64,000 bases of DNA from JAGXTF01 sp044224315 (GCA_044224315.1 JBGAKR010000001.1:620001-684000), one strand, 5' to 3'. Counted from the stretch's first letter, positions 36,553 to 46,351 are shown. The notes: generated from the sequence alone by a model not told the origin. Numbers and translations: made by a program.

Positions 36553-37287
36553 TTGCGCCAAAAAATTACATATGGATTTTTAATGCTGCTTTTATTTGCA
36601 AATGCCTGTAAAAAAGGGCCCGATGCATTTAAAAGTTACGGCGAAGAAACAACTGTAACAAGGCCATTGGGCAACTTCAAATCACTGTTAATCGGTCAAA
36701 AATTCAGGCTGTTTATTACCCAGGATACAAATTTGCCCTGCCAAATCAGTATTACTTACAGTGCCAATCTGATAGACAAGATAAAGGCGAATATAGATGG
36801 GAATGAATTAAAAATCCGCGACGAAAACCACTACAACTGGGTGCGCAAACTGGATGTATTTCCACGTTGTACGGTAAATATTAAAACCCTCGAAAAATTA
36901 AACATAGAGGGTAGCGCTGAAGTGATTTGTTTAGACTCCATAAAATCTGGGCAATTGGACGTGCAGATGAATAGTGTGGCCCCGCAAATTCTGCAGTTGT
37001 TTGTGGGCATATTATCGGGCAGTGCAGGAAACACCGGCAATATTACTTTTTCGGGCCGATCCAATATTTTTACTTTTTCTTGTGAGGATGGTGGCTGGTT
37101 CGACGCCTCAAATCTGGATGCCGATGATGCCTATGTGCGGCATTATACCGACAGGGATGTGAGAATTTCTCCGCGCAATATTTTCGAAGCCTACGTTTAT
37201 AGCAAAGGCAATATTTTTTATAAAACCGACCCTATGTACATATTTAAAAAAGAAGAGCACGGACAAGGCAAAGTGCTGAAATACTGA
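36553..37287 (+). CDS. GIN-domain (DUF2807) lipoprotein
   Basis: The TTG at 36553 gives a compact lipoprotein signal (MRQKITYGFLMLLLFANACK); the TTG at 36499 would add 18 residues and lies upstream of a TATGTTTG promoter-like box at 36515-36522. After Cys the protein has the head GIN domain: a beta-helix-like repeat with VTRPLGNFKSLLIGQKFRLF, LKIRDENHYNWVR and TLEKLNIEGSAEV. Function of the family is unknown; placement at the cell envelope is inferred. Its stop is one base before the rhomboid ATG. Confidence 0.78.
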   Translation: MRQKITYGFLMLLLFANACKKGPDAFKSYGEETTVTRPLGNFKSLLIGQKFRLFITQDTNLPCQISITYSANLIDKIKANIDGNELKIRDENHYNWVRKLDVFPRCTVNIKTLEKLNIEGSAEVICLDSIKSGQLDVQMNSVAPQILQLFVGILSGSAGNTGNITFSGRSNIFTFSCEDGGWFDASNLDADDAYVRHYTDRDVRISPRNIFEAYVYSKGNIFYKTDPMYIFKKEEHGQGKVLKY

Positions 37288-37288
37288 A

Positions 37289-37984
37289 ATGGGAAAACTG
37301 CATTACAGCATTTCCCTGGTGCTGATTGTAATTAACATTGTGGTTTTTTTGGCCATCAATAACAACTCCAGCCTATTACAACGCATGATTTTAATGGCCA
37401 ATCGGGTACGGAGGTACAAAGAATACGACCGTTTAATACTCTCTGGCTTTGCCCATGCAGGTTTTCTGCATTTATTATTTAACTGTGTGACCCTATATTT
37501 TTTTGGGCCATATTTAGAACAATTAATAGGCCGGCCTTGGTTTGTAGGGGTTTATGTTTTATCCATCATCGGGGGTAATCTATATTGTTTGTTTATGCGG
37601 AAGGAAGAGCTCACCTATTCTGCCTTGGGGGCATCGGGCGGGGTAATGGGGGTGATCTTTGGTTTCATATTGTTGCAACCCGATGCACGTATCGGACTAT
37701 TTATACTGCCAATAGCAGCACCTGCCTGGATTTTCGGCATTATATTTACCCTGGCATCTATACTGCTCACCCAATTATCCCGGGCCGAAGAAGCCCGTAT
37801 TTCGCATGAAGGTCATCTGGGTGGTGCATTGCTGGGGGCTGTGGTAGTGCTGCTTACAGGCAATGTAGATTTGCAAGACCCTACCATTCTCTATTTCATA
37901 CTGGGTGGCCTGGCTCCCATCCTTATTTTTGCCTTGGTTAAGCTAATTGCACCCCAACTATTGTACAAACATTTGGGCCGATAG
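37289..37984 (+). CDS. Rhomboid-family intramembrane serine protease
   Basis: 231 aa, six to seven helices. Catalytic Ser in SALGASGGVMGVIFG (GxSG) and His in ISHEGHLGGALLGA, with AHAGFLHLLFNCVTLYFFGP in the second helix. Cleaves membrane proteins within the bilayer. Starts two bases after the GIN-domain gene, so co-transcribed; whether that lipoprotein is a substrate is not known. Confidence 0.93.
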   Translation: MGKLHYSISLVLIVINIVVFLAINNNSSLLQRMILMANRVRRYKEYDRLILSGFAHAGFLHLLFNCVTLYFFGPYLEQLIGRPWFVGVYVLSIIGGNLYCLFMRKEELTYSALGASGGVMGVIFGFILLQPDARIGLFILPIAAPAWIFGIIFTLASILLTQLSRAEEARISHEGHLGGALLGAVVVLLTGNVDLQDPTILYFILGGLAPILIFALVKLIAPQLLYKHLGR

Positions 37985-38205
37985 AACATGCCCTTATTTC
38001 GAAGAAAGAAACAGAATCTTTTAAAAGGATTCAGGCTTTTTATTATATTTGCAACCCCTTGACAATGATTTTCATTGAAAAGGGAAACCGGAGGCAACCC
38101 TATTATTATTAAGATTACCTTTGGTTTGGCCCAATGTTTTGGCAATTGGCTGGTTTAGAAAATTATCCAGCTTAAACATTTCACTGGGTTCGTTCTTTTA
38201 TTTAT
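37985..38205. other. Intergenic region before two tRNA-Leu genes
   Basis: Contains TATATTTGC (38044-38052), a good -7 box, which may drive an RNA covering the tRNAs. The following ~150 bases include AAGGGAAACCGGAGGCAACCC-like purine-rich sequence and a 14-codon ATG frame at about 38065; neither is convincing as a gene or known RNA. Confidence 0.35.
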
Positions 38206-38287
38206 GCCCAGATGGCGAAATTGGTAGACGCACTGTCTTCAGGTGGCAGCGCCGTAAGGTGTGCAGGTTCGAGTCCTGTTCTGGGCA
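38206..38287 (+). tRNA. tRNA-Leu (CAG)
   Basis: 82 nt with a long variable arm. Acceptor GCCCAGA pairs with TCTGGGC; D arm GCGAAATTGGTAGACGC; anticodon stem CTGTC/GGCAG with loop TTCAGGT, anticodon CAG; T arm GCAGGTTCGAGTCCTGT. Discriminator A, CCA not encoded (CCC follows). Confidence 0.96.
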
Positions 38288-38366
38288 CCCGTTCTTGGGA
38301 AAATTTATTTTCCCTTGTTTTGAGAAGTAATTTACAGGGTGGTTACTTCCTGAAGGTATTAGCCCT

Positions 38367-38450
38367 GCCCAGTTGGTGAAATTGGTAGACATGCCATCTT
38401 GAGGGGGTGGTGCCCGAAAGGGCGTGCTGGTTCGAATCCAGTACTGGGCA
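38367..38450 (+). tRNA. tRNA-Leu (GAG)
   Basis: 84 nt. Acceptor GCCCAGT/ACTGGGC; anticodon stem CCATC/GGTGG with loop TTGAGGG, anticodon GAG; long variable arm TGCCCGAAAGGGCGT; T arm GCTGGTTCGAATCCAGT. Discriminator A, CCA not encoded. Together with the preceding tRNA it covers the CUN leucine box. Confidence 0.96.
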
Positions 38451-38490
38451 CGAATCTCGGAGACGAGGTTTATTAGTTGTTTTCATGGCA

Positions 38491-38526
38491 GAAAGGCAGT
38501 TGAAAGACTGCCTTTCATTTTTTATA
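38491..38526 (+). terminator. Terminator after the tRNA-Leu pair
   Basis: GAAAGGCAGT-TGAAAG-ACTGCCTTTC stem of ten pairs followed by ATTTTTTA. Confidence 0.88.
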
Positions 38527-38593
38527 TCTGATAACAAATTCCAACTTCCCCGCTAATAGATATTGATAAGCTTTTAAAAAACATTGTTAAAAA

Positions 38594-39003
38594 ATGCAAC
38601 CGGTAAAATACTGTCTTATTATATTTAGTTTTCTTATTGTTTGCAGCTTCAAAACCGCTATAAATATTCCAAAAATTCAATTGAATATTTAGATGATACT
38701 ACCTTTACAAACTGGGATAAATTCGATCAAAACGACTCATTCAATGTTATATCTGCAATTGCTGAAACCACTTACCAAATTGTAGAATTCGAAACCACTG
38801 TAACTTTAAAAAAACAGGATGGCAGCTTATTAAATGCGGTAGACAAACCCGATTTAAATAACGATTTAAATAAAATTTTTATAAAACGGCATTACGACCA
38901 AGCCGTGGGTGATATATCTGTGTTTTACAGTGTAAAAGTTATGAATACCAAATACCCGGGGCGGTATTTAAGTCTATGGAAATCGGTGAAAATTAAGCAT
39001 TAA
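38594..39003 (+). pseudogene. Small secreted protein with an apparent frameshift
   Basis: The ATG at 38594 opens a signal-peptide/lipobox-like N-terminus (MQPVKYCLIIFSFLIVCSFK) that stops at 38690-38692. The protein body is in another frame, open from 38629 to 39003, with no standard start except a TTG at 38641 (LQLQNRYKYSKNS, then YLDDTTFTNWDKF, KIFIKRHYDQAVGD, NTKYPGRYLSLWKS). A one-base indel in the A-rich stretch near 38655-38680 would join them into a ~135-residue secreted protein. Either a sequence error or a real frameshift. No family recognised. Confidence 0.5.
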
Positions 39004-39015
39004 TTCTTTTCAAAA

Positions 39016-39047
39016 AAAAATGCTTTTCATAATTGAAAAGCATTTTT
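39016..39047. terminator. Bidirectional terminator between convergent genes
   Basis: AAAAATGCTTTTCA-TAAT-TGAAAAGCATTTTT: A run on one side and T run on the other, so it can serve both the small gene and queA. Confidence 0.85.
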
Positions 39048-39066
39048 AATAGTTTAAATTTTTTAA

Positions 39067-40113
39067 TTACAAAATCAGCATCGCATCGCCGTAGCAAAGG
39101 AAGCGGTATTTTTCTTTCATGGCTTCTTTATACACCTCGTGCATAAAGTCGTAACCACCGTAGGCGCAGGCCATCATAAACAAGGGTGAACCAGGCTCGT
39201 GCAGGTTGGTGATGAAAGAATTGGCTATGCTGCATTTGTATGGAGGGAAAATGAACTTGTCGGTCCAGCCCTCAAACGGATTTAATGTTCCGCTGCTGCT
39301 CACACTGCTTTCCATGCTGCGCATTACACTGCCACCCACAGCCACCACTTTTTTGCGTTTGGCTATGCTGTCGTTCACAATGTCGCAGGCTTCCTGGTCA
39401 ATGCGGCAATATTCGCTGTCCATTTTATGCTTGGTTAGGTCTTCAACCTCTACCTCGCGGAAGGCGCCCAGGCCCAGGTGCAGGGTAACCTCGGCAAACT
39501 TAATGCCTTTGATATCCAGGCGCATCAGCAATTCGCGGGTAAGGTGCAACTGGGCGGCGGGAGCTGCTACTGCACCCACATATTTTGCAAATAATGACTG
39601 ATACCATTGCTCATCCTCTTTTTTTACAGGTCTTTCGATGTATTTGGGGATGGGGGTTTCGCCTAGTTTTTTAATTACTTTATTGAATTCTTCGTCGCTG
39701 CCATCAAACAAAAAGCGGATGGTGCGGCCGCGAGATGTGGTATTATCTACAACTTCGGCAACCAAATCGTCGTTGCCAAAGTATAGCTTATTGCCTACCC
39801 TGATTTTGCGGGCAGGATCTACCAATACATCCCACAAACGCAGCTCATGGTTCAACTCGCGCAGCAAGAATACCTCAATCTGTGCCCCGGTTTTTTCTTT
39901 TTGACCGTACATACGGGCGGTAAAAACCTTGGTGTTGTTAACTACAAACACATCATCTTCATTGAAAATGTCTAAAACATCATGAAATTTGAGGTGTTCG
40001 GTGCGTTGCTCTTTGCTATGAACTACCAACAATCTGCTGTCGTGGCGGGTTTTTAGCGGCTCCTGAGCTATTAAATCTTTGGGGAGTTCGAACTTGAACT
40101 GGCTTAGTTTCAT
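39067..40113 (-). CDS. queA: tRNA preQ1(34) S-adenosylmethionine ribosyltransferase-isomerase
   Basis: 348 aa. N-terminus FELPKDLIAQEPLKTRHDSR, middle TPIPKYIERPVKKEDEQWYQ and LHLTRELLMRL, then LHLGLGAFREVEVEDL and NLHEPGSPLFMMACAYGGYD are signature QueA segments. Transfers ribosyl from SAM to preQ1 in tRNA to make epoxyqueuosine. Monocistronic in this window; no preQ1 riboswitch is recognisable before its ATG. Confidence 0.96.
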   Translation of the reverse strand: MKLSQFKFELPKDLIAQEPLKTRHDSRLLVVHSKEQRTEHLKFHDVLDIFNEDDVFVVNNTKVFTARMYGQKEKTGAQIEVFLLRELNHELRLWDVLVDPARKIRVGNKLYFGNDDLVAEVVDNTTSRGRTIRFLFDGSDEEFNKVIKKLGETPIPKYIERPVKKEDEQWYQSLFAKYVGAVAAPAAQLHLTRELLMRLDIKGIKFAEVTLHLGLGAFREVEVEDLTKHKMDSEYCRIDQEACDIVNDSIAKRKKVVAVGGSVMRSMESSVSSSGTLNPFEGWTDKFIFPPYKCSIANSFITNLHEPGSPLFMMACAYGGYDFMHEVYKEAMKEKYRFLCYGDAMLIL

Positions 40114-40175
40114 TGGGATATATTATGCCCTAAATTGGGGCGCGAAATTAACATTTTATTTTGATAAAATCCACA

Positions 40176-40207
40176 AAAAAGGGGCTAATCTTCATCAGCC
40201 CCCTCTT
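40176..40207 (-). terminator. Terminator of the susC-susD unit
   Basis: GGGGCTGATGAAGATTAGCCCCTTTTTTG on the minus strand, about 25 bases after the SusD stop. Confidence 0.85.
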
Positions 40208-40230
40208 TTATTTGGTTATCTAATTGAAAA

Positions 40231-41634
40231 TCAGTTATCCCACCATACTTTATTGGTGGCAATATCATTTTTGCCAAACAAAAATCCAGCTGCCTTTGGA
40301 TTGTAAAGGCGTTCTTCGATAGACGAAGGATAGCGCCGGGCAATGCCAGAAAGCGTGGTGTTTGGGTTCTTGCTCAGTGCAGGAATGTTATTTCTGCGCC
40401 AATCATTATAAACCTCGGCCATGGTATAATTGGCAATGTACTTCTGAATCATGATTTTATTCAGGTCTATAGAACCTGCATTTTCAGATGCATAAGCATT
40501 GGCAAATCCCACCGGTGCTGCAGTGCCGGTAATATGCATTACATGTTCCAATACAGCTGCGTTGTGCGCTTTGGCCGCCTCGGGTTTATTGCCTGCTGCC
40601 AAATAAGCCTCGGCCCGGATAAACATAAGTTCTACATAGGTGGCAATAGGCGTTACGCTATTTTCGGTGGCAAATGCATCGCCCATGGCAGAAACATTCT
40701 CGGTATTATAGCTTCCCAGTGCCGATCCTGCATAGTTGCCGCTGTCGTTTTTGGTAAAATAAAAAGGCACACGTGGGTCGTTCATGGCAGTCATACGGGC
40801 CACAAATCCACTGTCGGCATAAATATAGCCTACCCTTTCAACCCTGGTAAAAGCATACCATTGGTTATACTCATTGCTTTTATCGCCAAATATGCAGTTT
40901 GCATTGGCATCCGAACCGGTAAATCCATTGGCAATAGCACTATCACTAAATTTCAATGCATCGGTGTACCAGTTTGCATTGCGTTTACTGATGCGGGTAG
41001 CATACCGGGCTTTCAAAACATAGGCCAGGGCTTTCCATTTTTGTACATCACCCTGGTAGATAAAGTCATCAGAGCCGGGGAAAAGCACATTGTCAGCCAT
41101 ATCGAATTTTGCAACCGCATCGGAAAGCATTGCCTGAATATCGCCAATTACCTGCTCTTGCGAGTCGTAAGCGGCATCTAATTGTAAAGATTCACCTTTA
41201 AGTGCATCGCGGTATGGAATATCGCCCCACAAATCGGTAGCAGCACCCAAAAGAAGGGCGGTTACCACCTGGCTGATACCCTGATAATGCGGATTTGCGT
41301 CGCCGGCTTTCTCTTTCAGTATTTTGGCATTTTTAAGCCCTGTATAAATTACCTGCCATTCGTTGGTTACATCGCCTTCATCCAGCACATACTCGTCTAT
41401 AGCCTGGGATTGTTCCTGGCAGCCGGCACTTTGTTGGGTCCACATGCTGCTGTTGCGGCTTATTGAACCGCCGTAGGTGGCAAATACCGATAACTCGGCA
41501 GCGGACAGAAGCAACGGTGGTGTTGCAGAGGATGCACTATTGGGCGATTTATCATGGCCTTCTACAAACTTTTTGCAGGAATTACCTCCTACCAACAAAA
41601 GGAAAGCCGCTATGATGATTAAAGTCTTTTTCAT
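40231..41634 (-). CDS. SusD/RagB-family outer-membrane lipoprotein
   Basis: 467 aa. Signal with lipobox LVGGNSC; then FVEGHDKSPNSA, typical of the SusD-like_2 branch; TPR-like helices (NAKILKEKAGDANPHYQGIS, VTALLLGAATDLWGDIPYRD) and C-terminal SGIARRYPSSIEERLYNPKA. It forms the lid over the SusC channel and captures the ligand. Twenty bases after susC. No glycoside hydrolase, peptidase or sensor is adjacent, so the substrate (glycan or peptide) cannot be predicted. Confidence 0.94.
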   Translation of the reverse strand: MKKTLIIIAAFLLLVGGNSCKKFVEGHDKSPNSASSATPPLLLSAAELSVFATYGGSISRNSSMWTQQSAGCQEQSQAIDEYVLDEGDVTNEWQVIYTGLKNAKILKEKAGDANPHYQGISQVVTALLLGAATDLWGDIPYRDALKGESLQLDAAYDSQEQVIGDIQAMLSDAVAKFDMADNVLFPGSDDFIYQGDVQKWKALAYVLKARYATRISKRNANWYTDALKFSDSAIANGFTGSDANANCIFGDKSNEYNQWYAFTRVERVGYIYADSGFVARMTAMNDPRVPFYFTKNDSGNYAGSALGSYNTENVSAMGDAFATENSVTPIATYVELMFIRAEAYLAAGNKPEAAKAHNAAVLEHVMHITGTAAPVGFANAYASENAGSIDLNKIMIQKYIANYTMAEVYNDWRRNNIPALSKNPNTTLSGIARRYPSSIEERLYNPKAAGFLFGKNDIATNKVWWDN

Positions 41635-41653
41635 TTTTAAAATTCCCTTCTTT

Positions 41654-44600
41654 TTAGATTCCCAACTTCAGGTTAAACATAAAAGATTTGGTACCGGGGT
41701 TATTGAAATAATCAAACCCTCCGATATTAGAACCCGCGCCGGTGAGGCTGGTTTCCGGATCCACGCCCTTGTAGGCAGTAAACAGCAAAAGATTACGGCC
41801 TACAAAACCTACTTCCACTTTTTTAAGGGTTTTACCCAATTTGAATGGCAATGTGTAGCTGAGTCCTACCTCGCGCAAACGAAGCCAACTTCCGTCCTGA
41901 ACAGCATTTTCTGCCGCATAGTTTCCGTTATCGCCTTTGTAAACGCGGTAGTAATTGGCGGCAGAAACGGGGGTAGTATTGGGCTGTCCGTCCGATTCGT
42001 TTACCCCTTCTATGATATAGGTTTGATTGCGGTTGCCCGATTCATCGGTCAATCCCAGGTTATTCATACGTGCCCAGGTACCGTTCCATATATCGCCGCC
42101 TTTGCGCACATCAAACAGAAAAGTGAAGTTTACTTTTTTGTATTTCAAAGTATTGCGCAAGCCACCATACCATTTTGGATACGGGTTGCCAATTTTACCG
42201 CGGGTATTAGCCACCAATGGCAAACCATCGGCACCAATAATCAGTTTACCCTCAGAATTGCGTTCCCAGCGCGAACCGTATAAAACTCCATAGGGTTGGT
42301 CTACAATGGCATAAGAGCCTATAGAACTGAAACCCGATTCGATTTCGATTTCTTTAACACCAGGTGCCAGTTTTGTAACACGGTTGCGGTTGCTGGCGAA
42401 ATTGAGCATGGCATTCCATTCAAAATGGCGCTTTTTAATGGGGCTTCCACCCAGGATTACCTCAATACCCTTGTTTTCCATGCTGCCCGAGTTTTGCAAT
42501 ACGCGCTGGAAACCAGTTGAAGGCGCAAGGGGCATATTTACCAAAATATCAGTGCTCACTTGTTTATACAGGGTTAAATCCAGATTGAGGCGGCCTTTGA
42601 GAAAGCGCAGATCAAATCCGATTTCGGTACCGGTTGTTTTTTCGGGTCTTAAATCGGCATTCCCCAATATGTCGCTTAAGCCAAAACCATTCTGACCCAG
42701 ATATGGAAAATTGAGTCCACCGGTAAATCCATCAGTGAAATACGGATTTACATAGTAGGTTCTTGTAGCATACGCGGTGGGATTTTTACCCGCCTGGGCA
42801 TAGGATACACGGGCTTTTCCAAATGAAAGAATGTTGTTTTTGGGTATGAATTCGGAGAAAACGAAAGCCATATTTGCCGATGGATAGAAGAAGCTGCTTT
42901 TGTTGGCTCCAAATGTACTGGCCCACTCATTGCGACCCGTTACATTCAGGTACAAATATTTCTTGTAATCAAACTCGGCATTAAAAAACAGCGCTGCAGT
43001 TTTAATGGTTACTTCAGATGAACTGGCATAACGGTTTGAAGCATTGCTAAGATTATAAAAATTGGGTACTGCCAAATCGCGTCCGCGCAAAAACTGGTCG
43101 GTATTGTTTCTGGAATTCAGGTTGTTGCCTAACATCAGATTCATACCCAAGTTGCGACCCAGATTTTTGGTAATATTTAACAACAGATCGCTGTAAATTT
43201 CTTTGTATTTCAGAATATTCTCATCAATTTCACCCCCGGGTGCATTGTCGGTATTCCAACTGCCCACGGCAAAAATTTGCTTGCGAGAATCTGTGTATTG
43301 ATCGGTACCTACCCGCCAGGTAGCGGTGAGCCATTCAAGCGGGCTATAATTGAGGCTCATGTTGCCCAGCATGCGATTTACATTGTCTCTGAATGGGTTT
43401 TCATAGACTGTAAACAATGGGTTATCGTAGTTTGCAAAATATTGGTACTGGCTGCCGTCTTTATTGAGATAATTTTTACTGCCATCGCCACCAGCAATAT
43501 TAAAATCTGCGGGTGAACGCATCAGGGTGAGCATTAAACCCGAAAGGTTGCTCCCATTTTGGGGTCTTATACCACCTGAATTGATGAGGTTAACACTGCT
43601 GCTGAGAATGAATTTCTGGCCAAGTCTCGTGTCGGTATTTACCCTGGCCGAAAGCCGGTTGAATTCGGTATTCGGTACCACTCCGGTTTGACGGGTACTG
43701 CCTACAGAAAAACGTGCGGTAGTTCTGTCTCCACCCACAGTAACGCCAATGTTGTGGTTCATATTAAACCCGGTTTTAAACAGGGTATTCTCGTTGTTAT
43801 ATGGATTATTGGTTTTAGCACCCCAGGATCTTGAAACGGTGCGTTTGGCAGTACCTTCTTCTATGGGATTGCCATTTATATCCATGGCACCACCGCCATC
43901 ACCTTGTCCATACAGTCTTTGTTTTTGGGGCAGTTTATTTACTTGCGAAAACTCAAACGACGAATTTACATCTACCGAAAATTGTTTGCCACCTGCATTG
44001 CCGCGTTTGGTGGTAATAATTATTGCTCCGTTGGCTCCACGCACACCATACAATGCTGCAGCGGCAGGCCCTTTCAATACAGAAATGGTTTCAATATCAT
44101 CGGGGTTTATGTCTATGGCGCGATTAGAGTTATTAACCCCTTGCAAATCCGGGTTGAAGGGATAGTCTTCGGGTGAAGATTGGGTGGTTTCATTATTAAT
44201 GGGTACACCGTCTACCACCACCAGGGGTTGGTTTTCTCCGGTAAACGAAGAAGCCCCGCGCAATATGATACGCGAACTGGCACCAGGGGTGCCGCCTGAC
44301 CCTGTAACCAAGGCTCCGGCCACTTTAGAGCTAATGCCCTGAATAACGTTTTGTTCACCACTACCAGCTACCTCGCTTCCTTTTACGGTTTGAACCGAAT
44401 TGCCCAAACTGCGTTGTTGCTTTTTGATACCCAGCGCTGTAACTGTAATGGTAGAAATTCCAATAGCATCATCCTGTAAAGTAACATTGAGTATGTCTGA
44501 ACCCGTGGGAACCTGAAGTTGAACTGTTACATAACCGTTCATAGAAATCTCAAGCTGGGTAATACTGCCTGCAATGGCAAGCGACCAATCTCCATCCTTA

Positions 44601-44770
44601 TTTGAAAACGTACTTTGGGTAGTGCCAATGGCTTTCACCGAGGCACCCTCAAGTACCGTGCTGTCCGGACCGGTAATTTTACCGCGGATAAATCTGGTTT
44701 GGGCATGTAATTGCATGCTAATCAGCAGCAAAATCAGGCCGAATACGGTTTTTATCGTTTTTAACTTCAT
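41654..44770 (-). CDS. SusC/RagA-family TonB-linked outer-membrane protein
   Basis: 1038 aa. Signal peptide ending LHAQ; carboxypeptidase-regulatory-like domain (IRGKITGPDSTVLEGASVKA) at ~25-110; plug domain with VKGSEVAGSGEQNVIQGISS, ITGSGGTPGASSRIILRG-type sequence, VVVDGVPINNET and GPAAAALYGVRGANGAIIIT; then a 22-strand barrel ending NLKLGI. Imports a bound oligomer by TonB energy. Upstream minus-strand TATAGTTGC at about 44785-44793 with TTTTG before it may be its promoter. Confidence 0.95.
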   Translation of the reverse strand: MKLKTIKTVFGLILLLISMQLHAQTRFIRGKITGPDSTVLEGASVKAIGTTQSTFSNKDGDWSLAIAGSITQLEISMNGYVTVQLQVPTGSDILNVTLQDDAIGISTITVTALGIKKQQRSLGNSVQTVKGSEVAGSGEQNVIQGISSKVAGALVTGSGGTPGASSRIILRGASSFTGENQPLVVVDGVPINNETTQSSPEDYPFNPDLQGVNNSNRAIDINPDDIETISVLKGPAAAALYGVRGANGAIIITTKRGNAGGKQFSVDVNSSFEFSQVNKLPQKQRLYGQGDGGGAMDINGNPIEEGTAKRTVSRSWGAKTNNPYNNENTLFKTGFNMNHNIGVTVGGDRTTARFSVGSTRQTGVVPNTEFNRLSARVNTDTRLGQKFILSSSVNLINSGGIRPQNGSNLSGLMLTLMRSPADFNIAGGDGSKNYLNKDGSQYQYFANYDNPLFTVYENPFRDNVNRMLGNMSLNYSPLEWLTATWRVGTDQYTDSRKQIFAVGSWNTDNAPGGEIDENILKYKEIYSDLLLNITKNLGRNLGMNLMLGNNLNSRNNTDQFLRGRDLAVPNFYNLSNASNRYASSSEVTIKTAALFFNAEFDYKKYLYLNVTGRNEWASTFGANKSSFFYPSANMAFVFSEFIPKNNILSFGKARVSYAQAGKNPTAYATRTYYVNPYFTDGFTGGLNFPYLGQNGFGLSDILGNADLRPEKTTGTEIGFDLRFLKGRLNLDLTLYKQVSTDILVNMPLAPSTGFQRVLQNSGSMENKGIEVILGGSPIKKRHFEWNAMLNFASNRNRVTKLAPGVKEIEIESGFSSIGSYAIVDQPYGVLYGSRWERNSEGKLIIGADGLPLVANTRGKIGNPYPKWYGGLRNTLKYKKVNFTFLFDVRKGGDIWNGTWARMNNLGLTDESGNRNQTYIIEGVNESDGQPNTTPVSAANYYRVYKGDNGNYAAENAVQDGSWLRLREVGLSYTLPFKLGKTLKKVEVGFVGRNLLLFTAYKGVDPETSLTGAGSNIGGFDYFNNPGTKSFMFNLKLGI

Positions 44771-44948
44771 AGGTTTTTGAGCATCGCAACTATAGTTAAA
44801 GTTTTATAGCAAAACAATATTCGACAAATTTTGAAATTTTTTCTACAAAATTCAGATTTCGATTCGGATTGGAATGAAGCTATTTGTTTAGAATCATTAC
44901 AAATAATGAAGCATGCAAATAAGTAATTAGTTTGTAGCTATTTACTTA

Positions 44949-44984
44949 CAAAAAAACCCGGTATGTAGTTTACCGGGTTTTTAA
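44949..44984 (-). terminator. Terminator after the small lipoprotein gene
   Basis: AAAACCCGGTAAACTACATACCGGGTTTTTTTG on the minus strand, 15 bases beyond the stop at 45000. Confidence 0.85.
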
Positions 44985-44999
44985 ATGTGTTTCAATTAG

Positions 45000-45374
45000 T
45001 TATTGCCACTTAGAAAACTCAAATGTGGCGCTTTGCCCATTTATCTGGCAGGTATATATCAGTTTTTTGCGACTTAGGGTCGTAATGGTTAATTCCATTG
45101 AAGACTGGTTGCTTACCCCGCTGCGCTTTACCTTGGTTTTATCCGACCAGATGTAATCGCCTTCTCCACTTTTCCCATCAGGATCTCCGCTAAATGAATA
45201 CACATCGCCTTCGCCATAAGTTTCCTTATACAGATTTTTTGTATAGTCGCTGGTTTTATCTACACCACCGATGGTTACCTTGGTGGCCTGCCAGGCACCG
45301 ATGAGTTGTTTTTCATCTGACTTGCAGGCTTGCAAGGCAAATAGAAAAAGGGCTGCAATAACTTTATTTCTCAT
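45000..45374 (-). CDS. Small lipoprotein, lipocalin-like
   Basis: 124 aa. Signal with lipobox ALQAC; body begins EKQLIGAWQATKVTIGGVD, a pattern of lipocalin-like_4/5 lipoproteins of Bacteroidota that read as short beta-barrels (GDYIWSDKTKVKRSG, MELTITTLSRKKLIYTC). Function unknown. Starts 4 bases after the hbd stop, so likely in the same transcript. Confidence 0.7.
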   Translation of the reverse strand: MRNKVIAALFLFALQACKSDEKQLIGAWQATKVTIGGVDKTSDYTKNLYKETYGEGDVYSFSGDPDGKSGEGDYIWSDKTKVKRSGVSNQSSMELTITTLSRKKLIYTCQINGQSATFEFSKWQ

Positions 45375-45378
45375 TGTA

Positions 45379-46302
45379 TTAATTGGTTGCTACCATGTGC
45401 ACATCCGGACCGGTGCGGCGGAAGTTGGGTGCCACAACCAATTCTTTGGTGCCCGCGCTGTAATCGTAAAATCCACGGCCCGATTTAACACCCAGATCGC
45501 CCGAAGTTACCATATTTCTGAGCAAAGTGCAGGGGGCATATTTCTGATCTCCAAAACCATCGAACAATACGCCCAGAATGGCCAGGCAAACATCCAAGCC
45601 AATAAAATCTGCCAGTTGCAACGGGCCCATTGGATGCGCCATACCCAGTTTCATGATGGTATCGATTTCTTCCACACCAGCTACACCCTGATCTAAGGCG
45701 TAGATAGCCTCGTTAATCATAGGTAACAAAATGCGATTGCTGATAAATCCGGGGTAATCGCGGGTAACAGCAGGTATTTTGCCCAGGCTTTTGGCCAGGT
45801 TTACAATTTTTTCGGCCACTTCTTCGGTAGTTTTAAAGCCACCGATGATTTCTACCAGCTTCATTACAGGCACTGGGTTCATAAAATGCATGCCGATTAC
45901 TTTATCAGGGCGATTGGTAACCGATGCTATTTTGGTAATGCTGATACTACTGGTATTAGAGGCCAGAATGCAATCTTCCTTGGTTAAAGAATCGAGCTGA
46001 CGGAAAATATTAAGTTTAATTTCAAGATTTTCTGTAGCGGCTTCAATTACCAGGTCTACATTGTCTACCCCATCGCTAATGTTGGTAAAGGTACTAATAC
46101 GATTCAGGGATGCGGTTTTATCTTCCTCGGTCAGGGTTCCTTTGGCTACCTGACGGTCCATGTTTTTGGAGATGGTTGCGAGAGCTTTTTCCAATACTTC
46201 TTGTTTTACATCAATCAGATTTACCTGATATCCGTTTTGCGCGAACACATGCACAATTCCATTGCCCATTGTTCCGCCACCTATGACTGCTATTTTTTCC
46301 AT
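45379..46302 (-). CDS. hbd: 3-hydroxybutyryl/3-hydroxyacyl-CoA dehydrogenase
   Basis: 307 aa. NAD-binding IAVIGGGTMGNGIVHVFAQN, catalytic dyad region VIGMHFMNPVPVMKLVEII (His) and a C-terminal helical domain with RDYPGFISNRILLPMINEAI and GMAHPMGPLQLADFIGLD. Oxidises L-3-hydroxyacyl-CoA with NAD+ in fatty-acid/butyrate metabolism. No other beta-oxidation gene is near. Confidence 0.94.
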   Translation of the reverse strand: MEKIAVIGGGTMGNGIVHVFAQNGYQVNLIDVKQEVLEKALATISKNMDRQVAKGTLTEEDKTASLNRISTFTNISDGVDNVDLVIEAATENLEIKLNIFRQLDSLTKEDCILASNTSSISITKIASVTNRPDKVIGMHFMNPVPVMKLVEIIGGFKTTEEVAEKIVNLAKSLGKIPAVTRDYPGFISNRILLPMINEAIYALDQGVAGVEEIDTIMKLGMAHPMGPLQLADFIGLDVCLAILGVLFDGFGDQKYAPCTLLRNMVTSGDLGVKSGRGFYDYSAGTKELVVAPNFRRTGPDVHMVATN

Positions 46303-46351
46303 TTAAGGGCGCAAATTAAAGGGTTTAAAATTCGTGTAGCAAGGGGTAAGG

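Noticed and set aside
40114..40175. preQ1 riboswitch before queA
   Set aside because: The short region lacks a recognisable preQ1 aptamer, and the nearby hairpin is the SusD terminator.
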